64,000 nt of DNA from Paracoccus spongiarum (GCF_030732095.1 NZ_JAVAMQ010000017.1:1-64000), one strand, 5' to 3'; shown: positions 1-9,010, numbered from the stretch's first letter. Numbers and translations are program-made. The notes: generated from the letters alone by a model not told the origin.

Positions 1-17
1 CCTCGCGGGCAGGCATC

Positions 18-43
18 GGGCGCCCCCGTCACCGGGGGCGCCC
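18..43 (+). terminator. Strong stem-loop, probable terminator
   Basis: The arms GGGCGCCCCCG and CGGGGGCGCCC pair perfectly over 11 bp around a TCAC loop and are followed on the plus strand by GTTTCGG. This could end a plus-strand gene lying left of the window, or serve both directions because the minus-strand mad genes also end here. The U-tract is short, so termination is inferred from stem strength. Confidence 0.5.
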
Positions 44-85
44 GTTTCGGTCCGGGTCGCTCAGATGCGCGGCGCCGGCGCCGGA

Positions 86-850
86 TCAGGCGCCGAAGAT
101 CGCGCGGATCATCAGATACATCAGCGACGGTCCCATCAGGCAGCCCAGCCCGGTGTAGAAGGTCGCGGTCATCGCGCCATAGGGCACCAGCCGCTTGTCG
201 GTCGCCGCAAGCCCGCCCGCCACGCCGCTGGTCGTGCCCATCAGCCCGCCATAGGCCATCGCCGATTTCGGATTGTTGAGCCCGATCAGCGGCGCGATGA
301 ACGGCGTGCCGATCATCACGATCACGGATTTCACCAGCCCCGCCGCGACCGACAGGGCCACGACCTCGCTTGAGGCGCCCAGCGCGGTGCCGGTGACCGG
401 GCCGACGATATAGGTCGCCGCGCCCGCGCCGATGGTGGTCATGCTGACCGCATCGCCATAGCCGAAGGCCAGCGCCACGATCGCCCCGACCAGGAAGGAC
501 AGCACGATTCCGAAGGCAAGCGACAGCACGCCCACCAGGCCCGATTTGCGAATCTCGGCCAGATCGACGCCATAGGCGGTCGAGACGATGGCGAAGTCGC
601 GCAGCATCGCGCCGCCCATGATGCCGAGGCCCGCGAACAGCGGGATGTCGGCCAGGCCCTTGGTGCCGCCGCTGAACAGCCCGCCCAGATAGGCCAGCAG
701 CAGCCCGACCATGATCGCCACGGCCGAGCCGTGCAGCCGGCCGCGGGTCAGGTGGTGCGACAGGAAATAGCTGGCCCACATCACGAGGCCGACCAGCAGG
801 AAGGCGAACAGCAGACCGTTCTTGGTCAGGGTTGCGGTGATCAGCTCCAT
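86..850 (-). CDS. madM: Malonate transporter subunit MadM
   Basis: A 254-residue, very hydrophobic protein with about seven to eight predicted membrane segments and Gly/Ala-rich re-entrant-looking stretches (IGAGAATYIVG, TTSGVAGGLAA). It matches the MadM subunit of the two-component, sodium-dependent malonate symporter. It acts in the cytoplasmic membrane with MadL, whose gene ends 3 bp upstream; GGAGG lies 8 nt before the ATG. It follows matA and matB on the same strand, so imported malonate would go straight to MatB. MadLM is better known beside malonate decarboxylase (mdc) genes, so its pairing with mat genes is a slightly unusual combination. The family assignment is firm; the substrate follows from family and context. 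Confidence 0.9.
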   Translation of the reverse strand: MELITATLTKNGLLFAFLLVGLVMWASYFLSHHLTRGRLHGSAVAIMVGLLLAYLGGLFSGGTKGLADIPLFAGLGIMGGAMLRDFAIVSTAYGVDLAEIRKSGLVGVLSLAFGIVLSFLVGAIVALAFGYGDAVSMTTIGAGAATYIVGPVTGTALGASSEVVALSVAAGLVKSVIVMIGTPFIAPLIGLNNPKSAMAYGGLMGTTSGVAGGLAATDKRLVPYGAMTATFYTGLGCLMGPSLMYLMIRAIFGA

Positions 851-853
851 CGC

Positions 854-1249
854 TCAGACCTCCGCATGGTCTGCGATCGGAGGCAGGGCCTCCTCGACGC
901 CGCCGATACGCGACAGCACCGGCACCATCGCCCAGCACAGCGCGGTCGCGCCGACCCCGGCCAGCAGCGCCACCGGCCCGCCGCCGACCGCCGCGACGAC
1001 GTTCTGCGTTGCCGCCATGGCGACCACGATGGGGATGTACATCGCGCTCCAGAACAGAACGCCCTCGGCGCTGTGCTGCGGAAACAGGCCCGCACCGCGC
1101 ATCCGGTCGGACAGCACGATCAGCAGCAGCATGGCAAAGCCCACCCCGCCGACATTCGATTCGACCCCCAGAAGCGCGCCAAGCGCGTCTCCCACGATCA
1201 TGCCCGCCAGAAGGCAGGCCGCCAGGACGGCGACTCCGTAAATAATCAT
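854..1249 (-). CDS. madL: Malonate transporter subunit MadL
   Basis: A 131-residue membrane protein with about four hydrophobic helices, the small partner of MadM. The start at 1249 is preceded by GGGAGGAATGAC, a good Shine-Dalgarno at proper spacing. It shows the typical MadL opening (MIIYGVAVLAACLLAGM) and the internal MRGAGLFPQHSAEG stretch. MadL and MadM together form the malonate symporter. The gene lies 64 bp downstream of matB with a hairpin in the gap, so it may be read from the mat promoter at a reduced level. Confidence 0.9.
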   Translation of the reverse strand: MIIYGVAVLAACLLAGMIVGDALGALLGVESNVGGVGFAMLLLIVLSDRMRGAGLFPQHSAEGVLFWSAMYIPIVVAMAATQNVVAAVGGGPVALLAGVGATALCWAMVPVLSRIGGVEEALPPIADHAEV

Positions 1250-1271
1250 GTCATTCCTCCCTCAAGGCGCT

Positions 1272-1301
1272 GCCGCGGGGCTCCTCCGGCCCCGGGGCGG
1301 C
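1272..1301 (-). other. Intergenic hairpin between matB and madL
   Basis: GCCGC-GGGGC and GCCCC-GCGGC can form a 10 bp stem with a 3 nt bulge and a 7 nt loop in the 64 bp between matB and madL. It has no U-tract. It could stabilise or partly attenuate the transcript between the enzyme and transporter genes. This is sequence symmetry only. Confidence 0.35.
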
Positions 1302-1313
1302 GCGGTCATGGTG

Positions 1314-2822
1314 TCATTTGTAGAGATCCGCATAGGCGCGGCGCAGTTCGGCCTTCTGGACCTTGCCCATCACGTTGCGGGGCAGTTCCTCGACGAACAG
1401 GATCTTGCGCGGCTGCTTGTAGCGGGCGAGCCGGTCGCCGATGGCCGCGATCACCGCGTCCTCGTGCAGTGCGGTGCCGGGCTGCGACACGACGATGGCC
1501 GTCACGCCCTCGCCCAGATCGGGATGGGGCACGCCGATCACGGCGCTTTCCACGACGCCCGGCAGGTCGTCGATCAGCCCCTCGATCTCCTTGGGATAGA
1601 CGTTGTAGCCGCCCGAGATGACCAGATCCTTGTCGCGCCCGACGATGCGCAGATAGCCGTCATCGCCGATCTGGCCCAGATCGCCGGTGATGAAGAACCC
1701 GTCCTTGCGGAATTCGGCGGCGGTCTTTTCGGGCATTCGCCAATAGCCCTCGAAGACGTTCGGGCCGCGCACCTCGATGGCGCCGATCTCGCCATCGGGC
1801 AGAAGGGCGCCGGTCTCGCGGTCGGTGATGCGGATGGTGATGCCGGGCAGCGCCATGCCCACCGCGCCGGGCTTGCGGGCGCCGTCATGGGGGTTGGTGG
1901 TGATCATGCAGGTCTCGGTCATGCCATAGCGTTCGAGGATGGCGTGGCCGGTGCGGTCCTGAAAGGCGCGGTGATCCTCGGCAAGGAGGGGCGCCGATCC
2001 CGACACGAACAGGCGCATGCTGGCGACCGCCCCGGGGTTCAGCCGGTCGGACTTCAGCAGCCGGGTGTAGAAGGTCGGCACCCCCATCAGCACGGTCGCA
2101 TCCGCCATCAGCCCGATGATCTCGTCGGCGTCGAACCGGTCGAGCCAGATCAGCGAGGCGCCTGCAACCAGGGTCATGTTGATCGCCACGAACAGGCCGT
2201 GGGTGTGGAAGATCGGCAGGGCGTGGATCAGCCGGTCAGTCTCGGCATAGTGCCACGCCTCGATCAGCGCGGCGGTGTTCGAGGCAAGGTTGCCATGCGT
2301 CAGCACCGCGCCCTTCGACCGCCCGGTGGTGCCCGAGGTATAGAGGATCGCGGCGTGATCCGACATCGCCCGCACCACGCGGTCCCGGCGCGGGGTGGCC
2401 GCCTCGGCCAGCGCCATCAGGCTGCCATCGCCCGCCCTGCCAAGGCTTTCGACGCGCAGGCCGGGGCCTGTGCGGGGCTGGTGGGCGGCCAGCGTCTCGG
2501 GGGTGCAGACGAACAGCCGCGGTTCGGCATCGCCGAGAAAATAGTCGATCTCGGCGCCCGTGTAGGCGGTGTTCAGCGGCAAATAGACGCCGCCGACCTG
2601 CAGGGTCGCCAGATAGAGGCAGACGGCCTCGGCGCTTTTGTCGGTCTGCACGGCGACCCGGTCGCCGGGCTGCACGCCGATCCCGGTCAGCACGGCGGCG
2701 AGGCGCTCGACCAGCTGCCGGGTCTGGCCATAGCTTAGGTCCTGCCGGCCCGGCCGCTGGAACAGTACCTTGTCGGGCCGCGCCTCGGCCGAGGCGATGA
2801 AGCTTTCATGGATGGTGTGCAT
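1314..2822 (-). CDS. matB: Malonyl-CoA synthetase (malonate-CoA ligase)
   Basis: A 502-residue ANL-superfamily enzyme that uses ATP to convert malonate and CoA into malonyl-CoA. The AMP-binding P-loop motif YTSGTTGRSKGA, the adenylate-binding YGMTET, the hinge-region TGDLGQIGDDGYLRIVGRDKD and the C-terminal lysine in NVMGKVQK are all present. The start at 2822 (MHTIHES) is chosen because GGGAGGAGG lies 4 nt upstream; an in-frame ATG seven codons earlier would overlap that ribosome site. It begins 22 bp after the end of matA, and the pair is the MatA-MatB malonate pathway of rhizobia. Neighbouring MadLM supports malonate as substrate. Confidence 0.93.
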   Translation of the reverse strand: MHTIHESFIASAEARPDKVLFQRPGRQDLSYGQTRQLVERLAAVLTGIGVQPGDRVAVQTDKSAEAVCLYLATLQVGGVYLPLNTAYTGAEIDYFLGDAEPRLFVCTPETLAAHQPRTGPGLRVESLGRAGDGSLMALAEAATPRRDRVVRAMSDHAAILYTSGTTGRSKGAVLTHGNLASNTAALIEAWHYAETDRLIHALPIFHTHGLFVAINMTLVAGASLIWLDRFDADEIIGLMADATVLMGVPTFYTRLLKSDRLNPGAVASMRLFVSGSAPLLAEDHRAFQDRTGHAILERYGMTETCMITTNPHDGARKPGAVGMALPGITIRITDRETGALLPDGEIGAIEVRGPNVFEGYWRMPEKTAAEFRKDGFFITGDLGQIGDDGYLRIVGRDKDLVISGGYNVYPKEIEGLIDDLPGVVESAVIGVPHPDLGEGVTAIVVSQPGTALHEDAVIAAIGDRLARYKQPRKILFVEELPRNVMGKVQKAELRRAYADLYK

Positions 2823-2844
2823 GGGTCCTCCTCCCTGATGCATG

Positions 2845-4179
2845 TCAGCGTTCCAGAACGGCGCGCAGCGGCGCCCCGGTCGCGACGGTGCCGTCGCGCA
2901 CGAAGCTTTCGTGCTGGGCCTCGATCCGGGCCGGTTCGTAGAGATAGTTGATCATCAGCCCGTGGGCCTGCCGGATGGAGTTGTCGGACAGGTCGCCGGG
3001 CCAGTTCACGCGCCATGCGGCGGCGCCATTGCCCAGGTGGAACCGTGCCACCGGGTCGCGCGGCGCGCCGGACCGGGTCCTGGCGGCGGTGAAATAGGTC
3101 GCCGCCAGCGCCTCGACCTCGGGCTTCAGCCGCGCGGCCTCACCGGCATCGTGGATCCACGCGCCAAGGTCCAGCTCGGCCGCCAGATCGGCGGCGCGCG
3201 GGTCCGCGCCGCTGGCCAGCCAGGCGGCGAAGCCGGGAGCGGGCGACAGCGTCACGAAGGTCTTCAGCGAGGGCAGCTCGGCGCTGAGTTCGGCGACCAC
3301 CTGCTTGATGAGGAAGTTGCCGAAGGATACGCCCTTCAGCCCGGCCAGAGTGTTGTTGATCGAATAGAACACCGCGGTATCGGCCTCGACCGGCTCGGCC
3401 GCCTGCGGCGCGGTTAGGATCGGGGCGATCCGGTCGGGTGTCTCGCGGGTCAGCGCGACCTCGACGAAGATCAGCGGCTCGTTGCCGGTGGCGGGGTGGA
3501 AGAAGGCGAAGAAGCGGCGGTCGGCGGGGTCCAGACGGCGGCGCAGATCCTGCCAGCCGGTCATCGGATGCACCGATTCATAGCGCATGATCTTTTCCAG
3601 CACATCGGCGGGGGTGGACCAGTCGATGCGCTGGATGCGCAGGAAGCCGCGATTGAACCATGAGGCGAAGAGATGCGCGAAATCCGCGTCCAGCGGGGCG
3701 AGGTCGGGCTGCTTGCGCATCGCCTGCAGCAGGTCGGCGCGCATCTGCACCAGCCGCAGCGTCGCGCCCGGCGCGGTGTTCAGCCGGCGCAGCAGGGTCT
3801 GGCGCGCGGGCTCGACCGTCTCGAACAGCGGCACCAGCGTTTCCGCCGTGGGGCTTGCGTCATAGGCGGCGAAGGCGCGGCGGATCGCGGCCGGGTCGGC
3901 GCCAAAGCGGTCGCGCAGCAGCTGGAAGAACCCCAGACGGCCCGCCGCGTCAAGCTGGCCATAGGCGGTCAGCGCCTGTTCGGCGATGGCCACGCGGGCC
4001 GCGTCGCCGATCCTGCCCATCAGCACGTCGCAAGCGGCCGCAAGACGTTCGGCGGCCGGACGCGCCAGCGCGGTCCGTGTCGCCGCCTCGTCGGCGATGC
4101 GCGGCGACCTGCCGCGCCGCTCGTTGCCGGTGATTGCTTGGACGAGATCGTTCAGAAATGTCAGCTTCGCGCGTGCCAT
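2845..4179 (-). CDS. matA: Malonyl-CoA decarboxylase
   Basis: A 444-residue cytoplasmic enzyme of the MLYCD/MatA family, decarboxylating malonyl-CoA to acetyl-CoA. It has an N-terminal helical domain (about 1-180) and a C-terminal GNAT-like catalytic domain with HPMTGWQDLRRRLDP, the serine region TLSPAPGF, the histidine region FHLGNGA and the conserved SHGLMINYLY-like end (here AHGLMINYLYEP). Start 4179 is supported by AGGAGG 7 nt upstream; longer in-frame starts would run through the operator region. It is the first gene of the mat-mad operon, divergent from the GntR regulator. Confidence 0.93.
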   Translation of the reverse strand: MARAKLTFLNDLVQAITGNERRGRSPRIADEAATRTALARPAAERLAAACDVLMGRIGDAARVAIAEQALTAYGQLDAAGRLGFFQLLRDRFGADPAAIRRAFAAYDASPTAETLVPLFETVEPARQTLLRRLNTAPGATLRLVQMRADLLQAMRKQPDLAPLDADFAHLFASWFNRGFLRIQRIDWSTPADVLEKIMRYESVHPMTGWQDLRRRLDPADRRFFAFFHPATGNEPLIFVEVALTRETPDRIAPILTAPQAAEPVEADTAVFYSINNTLAGLKGVSFGNFLIKQVVAELSAELPSLKTFVTLSPAPGFAAWLASGADPRAADLAAELDLGAWIHDAGEAARLKPEVEALAATYFTAARTRSGAPRDPVARFHLGNGAAAWRVNWPGDLSDNSIRQAHGLMINYLYEPARIEAQHESFVRDGTVATGAPLRAVLER

Positions 4180-4216
4180 GGCGGGTCCTCCTGCCGCTGT
4201 TATACGCCAATTATAA

Positions 4217-4234
4217 TTTGTTGTATATAACAAA
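4217..4234. promoter_or_regulatory. Probable MatR operator in the divergent mat promoter
   Basis: An 18 bp AT-rich palindrome, TTTGTT-GTATAT-AACAAA, stands out in GC-rich DNA between matA (minus) and the GntR gene (plus). Its core resembles the TTGTATACAA-type operator described for MatR of rhizobial malonate operons. A second AT-rich half (GTTATAC ... TTATAAT) lies just to the left, about 4199-4217. The site would control both directions. The symmetry is directly visible; the ligand (malonate or malonyl-CoA) is inferred. Confidence 0.65.
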
Positions 4235-4304
4235 GTCGGTGATGGACATGATGGCGTCACGGCAGAATAATGGACGCAGGGCAGCGGCTTGAGAGGGCAG
4301 GGCA

Positions 4305-5015
4305 GTGGTATCGCAGGGAAGGTTTACCGCCGCGCAGATCCGGCAGGCGCTGGAAAATGCCATCGTCTACGGCCGATTCGCGCCGGGCGAGAAGCTGGAC
4401 ATCGAGGCGCTGATCGTCGAATTCGCCTGCTCTCGCACGCCGATCCGCGAGGCATTGCAGACGCTGGAAGCCTCGGGGCTGGTCCGGGTCGAGCCGAAGC
4501 GCGGCACCTTCGTCACCGAACTGGACGTGGTCGAACTGACCGAAAGGTTCGAGGTGATGGCCGAGTTCGAGGCGATCTGCGCGCGTCTGGCCGCCCGCCG
4601 CGCGACTCCGCCGGAACTGGACCGCATCCGGACCGCGCAGGCGGCATGCGAGCGCGCTGCCGATACCGGCGACAGCGACGCCTATTACCATCAGAACACC
4701 GCCTTCCACCAGGCGATCTACGCGGCCTCCGGGAACCGCTTCCTGGAAAGCGAGGCGCTGCGCCTGCAGACCATGTTGCAGCCCTATCGCCGGCGGCAGT
4801 TGCAAGTGCGCGGCCGGATGCTGCGTTCCCTTCAGGAACATCGCGCCATCCTCGGCCATCTGGAGACCGGCGATGCCGCGGCGGCCGCGGCCGAGACCGA
4901 TGCCCATGTGCGCATCCAGGGCGACCGCTTTCACGAGCTGGTCGCGTCGCTGCGCCAGTCCGCAGCAAGTCCGGGCCCAAGCCCCGCGCCGCGCCGCAGG
5001 ATCATCGATCGGTGA
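4305..5015 (+). CDS. matR: GntR/FadR-family regulator of the malonate operon
   Basis: A 236-residue regulator starting at GTG 4305, with GAGAGGGCAGG just upstream. The N-terminal winged helix (about residues 10-75) contains SRTPIREALQTLEASGLVRVEPKRG, the GntR signature; residues about 85-215 form an FCD ligand domain with metal-binding-type histidines in HQNTAFHQAIY and QEHRAILGHLE. Divergence from matA and the shared palindrome argue that it is the malonate-responsive repressor or activator MatR. FCD-GntR proteins are common, so the name rests on context. Confidence 0.82.
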   Translation: MVSQGRFTAAQIRQALENAIVYGRFAPGEKLDIEALIVEFACSRTPIREALQTLEASGLVRVEPKRGTFVTELDVVELTERFEVMAEFEAICARLAARRATPPELDRIRTAQAACERAADTGDSDAYYHQNTAFHQAIYAASGNRFLESEALRLQTMLQPYRRRQLQVRGRMLRSLQEHRAILGHLETGDAAAAAAETDAHVRIQGDRFHELVASLRQSAASPGPSPAPRRRIIDR

Positions 5016-5209
5016 GACGACGAGATCGCGCCGGGCCTGGCCTCGCCGGCCCCTGCAGGGGCGGCTGTCGCGACGCGGCGCCGAACCGGCTGATCGGGCT
5101 GGCGCCGCCGGGCGAGGGAGTCGCCCGAAGCCTCGCTGCCGGGCTTGCGCGGGCCGGCGCGAAGTGATCCCCTGTGCGGCAGGCCCGGGGGTCGGTCGGC
5201 GGGGTTGCG

Positions 5210-6172
5210 GTGCGCGACATCAACATCAAGGCGATCGAGTATTTCGAATCCGTCGCCCGGCTGGGTTCGGTGACGGCCTCGGCGCAGGAGTTGGGCGTCA
5301 CCCCCTCGGCGGTCAGCCAGCAGGTCCGCCAACTGGAAACCCAGTTCGGGGTGCGGCTGTTCCGCCGCGAACGGCGCCGGCTGATCCTGACCCAGGATGG
5401 CGAGATCCTGTTCCAGACCGCCAGCCAGGCCTTCGGGGCGCTGCGCAACGCGCGCAGCGCGATCACCCGGCAGCGCGACCTGCGCAACCTCATCATGCGG
5501 GTCAGCCCCAGCTTTGGCGTGCGCTGGCTGGGTCCCCGCATCGGGACCTTCCTGGCCGAGAACCCGGAATGGAACATCCGCGTCGATGCCACGCAGGACT
5601 TCACCGCCTTCGAGACCGAGACCGTCGATTTCGACCTGCGCTACGGGCTGGGCGGCTGGCCCGGCCTCAGCGTGACGCGGATCATGAACGATCTGGTGAT
5701 GCCGATGTGCAGCCCCGGCTATCTGGCGCGGCTGCGCGCCCTTTCGGACGATCCGATCCGGCAGCTGCGCCACGCCAACCTGATCGACAGCGTCAAGACG
5801 ATCTTCCGCTGGGACCTGTGGCTGGCGCTGAACCGGGTCGAACTGCCCGACCTTGTCTATCCGATGGCCTTCGACCGGTCGTCGATGTCGCTGGAACTGG
5901 CGCGGCAGGGCATGGGCATCGCGCTGGACAGCGTGAACCTGTGCCTGCCCGACATCCGCGAGGGCCGGCTGGTGCCGATGTCGACCGCCTTTCCGGTGGT
6001 CGATTTCCCGGCCTACTGGCTGACCTGCCCGCAGCGGCACATGACACGGCGGATCGTCGCGCGGTTCACCGACTGGATCCTTGCCGAGGCCGGCCTTCAC
6101 GAGACCGAGGCCCGCCGGGTTCTGGCGGGCCTCGGATGCAGTTTCCGGCAGCCTCCGGTCGAGCCGGGCTGA
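5210..6172 (+). CDS. LysR-family regulator (GcvA-like)
   Basis: A 320-residue LysR regulator: the winged helix (residues about 5-63) includes VTASAQELGVTPSAVSQQVRQLE, and the rest is a periplasmic-binding-like effector domain of the GcvA type (SPSFGVRWLGPRI, DFDLRYGLGGWPG, SVNLCLPDIREGRLVP). I place the start at GTG 5210 because the family normally begins a few residues before the recognisable IKAIEYFESVA; GTG 5174 in the same frame would add 12 poorly coding residues. It converges on the TRAP gene at 6198, so regulation of the adjacent sugar locus is possible but unproven. Confidence 0.8.
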   Translation: MRDINIKAIEYFESVARLGSVTASAQELGVTPSAVSQQVRQLETQFGVRLFRRERRRLILTQDGEILFQTASQAFGALRNARSAITRQRDLRNLIMRVSPSFGVRWLGPRIGTFLAENPEWNIRVDATQDFTAFETETVDFDLRYGLGGWPGLSVTRIMNDLVMPMCSPGYLARLRALSDDPIRQLRHANLIDSVKTIFRWDLWLALNRVELPDLVYPMAFDRSSMSLELARQGMGIALDSVNLCLPDIREGRLVPMSTAFPVVDFPAYWLTCPQRHMTRRIVARFTDWILAEAGLHETEARRVLAGLGCSFRQPPVEPG

Positions 6173-6197
6173 CTGCGGCGGGTCGGCGGGCGGCGGG

Positions 6198-7454
6198 TCA
6201 GTAGATCGTCAGCGCCGGCACGAAGGCGATCAGCATCAGCACGACGACCGCGACCAGGTAGAACGGGATCAGCGACCGCACCGTCTGCCCGACGCCCACC
6301 TTCGCGATCGAGGCCGAGATGAACAGCGTCGTGCCGACCGGCGGCGTGTAGAGGCCGACCGCAAGGTTGACGACCATCATCAGGCCCAGCTGCACCAGGT
6401 CCATGCCGATCGCCTGCCCGATGGTGACGAACAGTGGCCCCAGCAGCAGCACCGCCGCCGGCAGGTCGAGGAAGGCGCCGACCACCAGCATCACGAGGTT
6501 CAGCATGATGATCACCATCCACGGCTCGGAGAAGGTGGCGCCGACCCACTCCGCCAGCAGTTGCGGCACGCGCTCGGCCGTCAGCAGCCACTGGATGGTC
6601 GAGGAGGCCATGATGATCAGCATGACCGCGCCGGTGATCATCGCCGTCTCGACCGCCGCCGCCCACATCGCGCGGGGCGTCAGGTCGCGATAGATCAGCC
6701 CGCCCACCACCAGCGCATAGGCGACCGCCATCACGCTGACCTCGGTGGGGGTGGCCACGCCGAAGCGCAGCGTGCCGATCACGAAGACGGGCATCAGCAG
6801 CGCCGGGATCGCGGCCAGGATCTGGCCGCGGAACGCCGCGAAGCCGCCGGGCAAGGGCGACCGGGGCAGGTTGTCGCGCCGTGCCACCCACCAGACCGCC
6901 GCGAACATCCCGACCCCCAGCATCACGCCCGGCAGGATGCCCGCCACGAACAGGTCGATGATCGAGACGTTCGACACCAGCCCGTAAAGGATCAGCGGGA
7001 TCGACGGCGGGATCAGCACCGAGATGGTCGAGGACGAGGCGTTGATCGCCGCCGCGAAGCCGCCGGGATAACCGGCCTCTTTCTGCACGGGGATCAGCGC
7101 GTTGCCCATCGCCGAGGCATCGGCCACGGCGGATCCCGACACGCCGCCGAACATCACCGACCCGATGACCGAAACCTGGCCCAGCCCGCCCTTCATGTTG
7201 CCGACCAGAAGCCGGGCGACATTCACCAGATACTCGCCGAAGCGGCCCTGCATCATCAGGCTGCCGGCGAGAATGAAGAAGGGCACCGCCAGCATCGGAA
7301 AGCTTTGCGTCGGCGAATACAGCCGCTGCGCGATGACGGCCATCGGCTTGCCGTCCAGCCACAGGGCAAGGCCGACCCCGCCCATCATCGCATGGGCCAC
7401 CGGAACCGCCAGCGCCAGCAGCGCGAAGAATGCCCAGATCATGATCGTGGTCAT
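6198..7454 (-). CDS. TRAP transporter large permease (DctM family)
   Basis: A 418-residue integral membrane protein with about 11-12 hydrophobic helices, the ion-coupled translocation subunit of a TRAP transporter. Typical DctM stretches are MLAVPFFILAGSLM, GSVMFGGVSGSAVADASAMGN and LIPPSIPLILYG. The gene follows the small permease by 12 bp and the binding protein just before that, so the order P-Q-M is complete. The upstream sugar-enzyme genes on the same strand suggest a polyol, sugar or sugar acid rather than a C4-dicarboxylate. Confidence 0.93.
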   Translation of the reverse strand: MTTIMIWAFFALLALAVPVAHAMMGGVGLALWLDGKPMAVIAQRLYSPTQSFPMLAVPFFILAGSLMMQGRFGEYLVNVARLLVGNMKGGLGQVSVIGSVMFGGVSGSAVADASAMGNALIPVQKEAGYPGGFAAAINASSSTISVLIPPSIPLILYGLVSNVSIIDLFVAGILPGVMLGVGMFAAVWWVARRDNLPRSPLPGGFAAFRGQILAAIPALLMPVFVIGTLRFGVATPTEVSVMAVAYALVVGGLIYRDLTPRAMWAAAVETAMITGAVMLIIMASSTIQWLLTAERVPQLLAEWVGATFSEPWMVIIMLNLVMLVVGAFLDLPAAVLLLGPLFVTIGQAIGMDLVQLGLMMVVNLAVGLYTPPVGTTLFISASIAKVGVGQTVRSLIPFYLVAVVVLMLIAFVPALTIY

Positions 7455-7466
7455 CGCATCACTCCT

Positions 7467-8048
7467 TCAGCTCAGGCTGCCATGGGCGGGGTCCATGTCC
7501 CAGCCATGCCACCCGCGCAGGGTTCTCAGAACGTCGATCGCGGCAATGATCGCCATGCCGCCGAAGGCATAGACAAGGCTTGCATAGCCCCAGACCTGCC
7601 TGATCCCCAGGGTGGACAGCGTCTGGAACTGCGAGGCCTTCAGGATCGGCTGGCTGCTGATCAGCACCGACAGCGAGATGGCGAGGATCAGAAGCTGCAC
7701 CACCACCATCAGCGCCTGGCCGGCGCGCGGGCCAAGCAGGCCGGGCAGCAGCGTGATCGCGATGTTGGCGCCGCGCGCCGAGGCGATCACCACGCCCCCG
7801 GCGACCAGCCAGGGCAGCAGCACTGCATGGATCTCGTAGGCCCAGGCGATGCCGGACGACATGACATAGCGCAGCACCACGTTGACCAGCAGGGCCGCGA
7901 ACATGAAGGCAAGGCAGGATACCGCGATCAGCTTGCCGCTCAGGTCCAGCAGCGCCGTGACCTTGCCCAGCAGGCGCAGCGCGGGGGGCATGCGCGCCCC
8001 CGCGGCTCCGCCCGCATCGCGGTCTTGCGTTGCGGGCGGTCTGGTCAT
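7467..8048 (-). CDS. TRAP transporter small permease (DctQ family)
   Basis: A 193-residue protein with four predicted helices after a hydrophilic N-terminus of about 30 residues; it has the DctQ-type SSGIAWAYEIHAVLLPWLVAGG segment. It pairs with the large permease in the cytoplasmic membrane. Its ATG overlaps the stop of the binding-protein gene (ATGA at 8045-8048), implying translational coupling. Confidence 0.9.
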   Translation of the reverse strand: MTRPPATQDRDAGGAAGARMPPALRLLGKVTALLDLSGKLIAVSCLAFMFAALLVNVVLRYVMSSGIAWAYEIHAVLLPWLVAGGVVIASARGANIAITLLPGLLGPRAGQALMVVVQLLILAISLSVLISSQPILKASQFQTLSTLGIRQVWGYASLVYAFGGMAIIAAIDVLRTLRGWHGWDMDPAHGSLS

Positions 8049-9010
8049 TGGCCTGCGGCCTCTTTCAGCGCGGCGACCAGGTCGGGATAGGTCTGGGCAT
8101 ATTTGTCATAGACCGAGGCGGTGGCCGCGATATAGGCCTCGCGGTCGCCCTCGACGAAGGTGACGCCCTCGGCCTCCATCTTCGGGCGCAGCGTGTCGTC
8201 GCCCTCTTTCGACAGCTGCCGCTGCGTCTCGCCGGCCGAGGCCGTCGCGTCCAGCGCGCATTTTTGCGTCGCCTCGTCGAGGCCCGACCACCAGCCCAGC
8301 CCGGCCACCACCGGCGTGCTTTCGTATTTGTGCCCGGTCAGCGTGATGAACCTGGTGATCTCGTGGATCTTCGAGGAATAGATGTTGGTCAGCGGGTTTT
8401 CCTGCCCGTCGAACACGCCCGACTGCAGGGCGGTCGGCAGTTCGGCAAAGGCCAGCGGCGCGGGCGCGGCGCCAAGCGCCTCGAAGATGTCGATGGTCAT
8501 CTGATCGGGCGGCGTGCGGATCTTCATGCCGCTGATGTCGGCAGGGGTCGGCACGTTCTTCGAGATGTGGCTGACATGGCGGATGCCGTTGTCCCAAAAG
8601 CCCAGGATCTTCAGCCCGGCCTGCTGGGCGCGCGCGTCCAGCATGTCGCCCACCTCGCCATCCAGGACCTGCCACGCCGAGGGCAGGTCCTTGAACAGGA
8701 AGGGCAGGCCCAGAAGCCCGATCTCGGGGACGATCTGCGCCATCGCGCCCTGGCTGTTGGCACTGACCTGGATGATGCCCGCCGTGGCCGAGGTCAGCAT
8801 CTCGACATCGTCGCCCATCGTCGCGGCACCGGCGACGTTCACCGTGGTCGCGCCGCCGGTGCAGGCCGAAAACGCCTCGGCCCATGCCGTGGCCGCCACG
8901 TCGCGCGGGTTCCCGGGTGCCGCGCCGTGGGCAAAAATGATCTCGTCGGCCGAGGCCGCGCCGCCGAGGGCGGTTCCAAGGGCAAGTGCCGCCAGGATTG
9001 TGCGTTTCAT
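8045..9010 (-). CDS. TRAP transporter substrate-binding protein (DctP family)
   Basis: A 321-residue periplasmic solute receptor. A cleavable signal peptide spans about residues 1-21 (MKRTILAALALGTALGGAASA), followed by DEIIFAHGAAPGNPRDVAATAW. The domain-crossover region SDISGMKIRTPPDQMTIDIFEALGA-like sequence (here TPADISGMKIRTPP) and FDGQENPLTNIYSSKIHEI mark the DctP family; the Arg in KIRTP normally salt-bridges a ligand carboxylate. GGGAGG lies upstream of ATG 9010. Substrate is not evident from sequence. The conserved arginine leaves open a sugar acid such as apionate rather than a neutral sugar. Confidence 0.92.
   Translation of the reverse strand: MKRTILAALALGTALGGAASADEIIFAHGAAPGNPRDVAATAWAEAFSACTGGATTVNVAGAATMGDDVEMLTSATAGIIQVSANSQGAMAQIVPEIGLLGLPFLFKDLPSAWQVLDGEVGDMLDARAQQAGLKILGFWDNGIRHVSHISKNVPTPADISGMKIRTPPDQMTIDIFEALGAAPAPLAFAELPTALQSGVFDGQENPLTNIYSSKIHEITRFITLTGHKYESTPVVAGLGWWSGLDEATQKCALDATASAGETQRQLSKEGDDTLRPKMEAEGVTFVEGDREAYIAATASVYDKYAQTYPDLVAALKEAAGQ

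Noticed and set aside
5049..5062. GCCCCTGCAGGGGC palindrome after matR as a terminator
   Set aside because: The stem is only 5 bp plus a bulged extension and there is no T-run.
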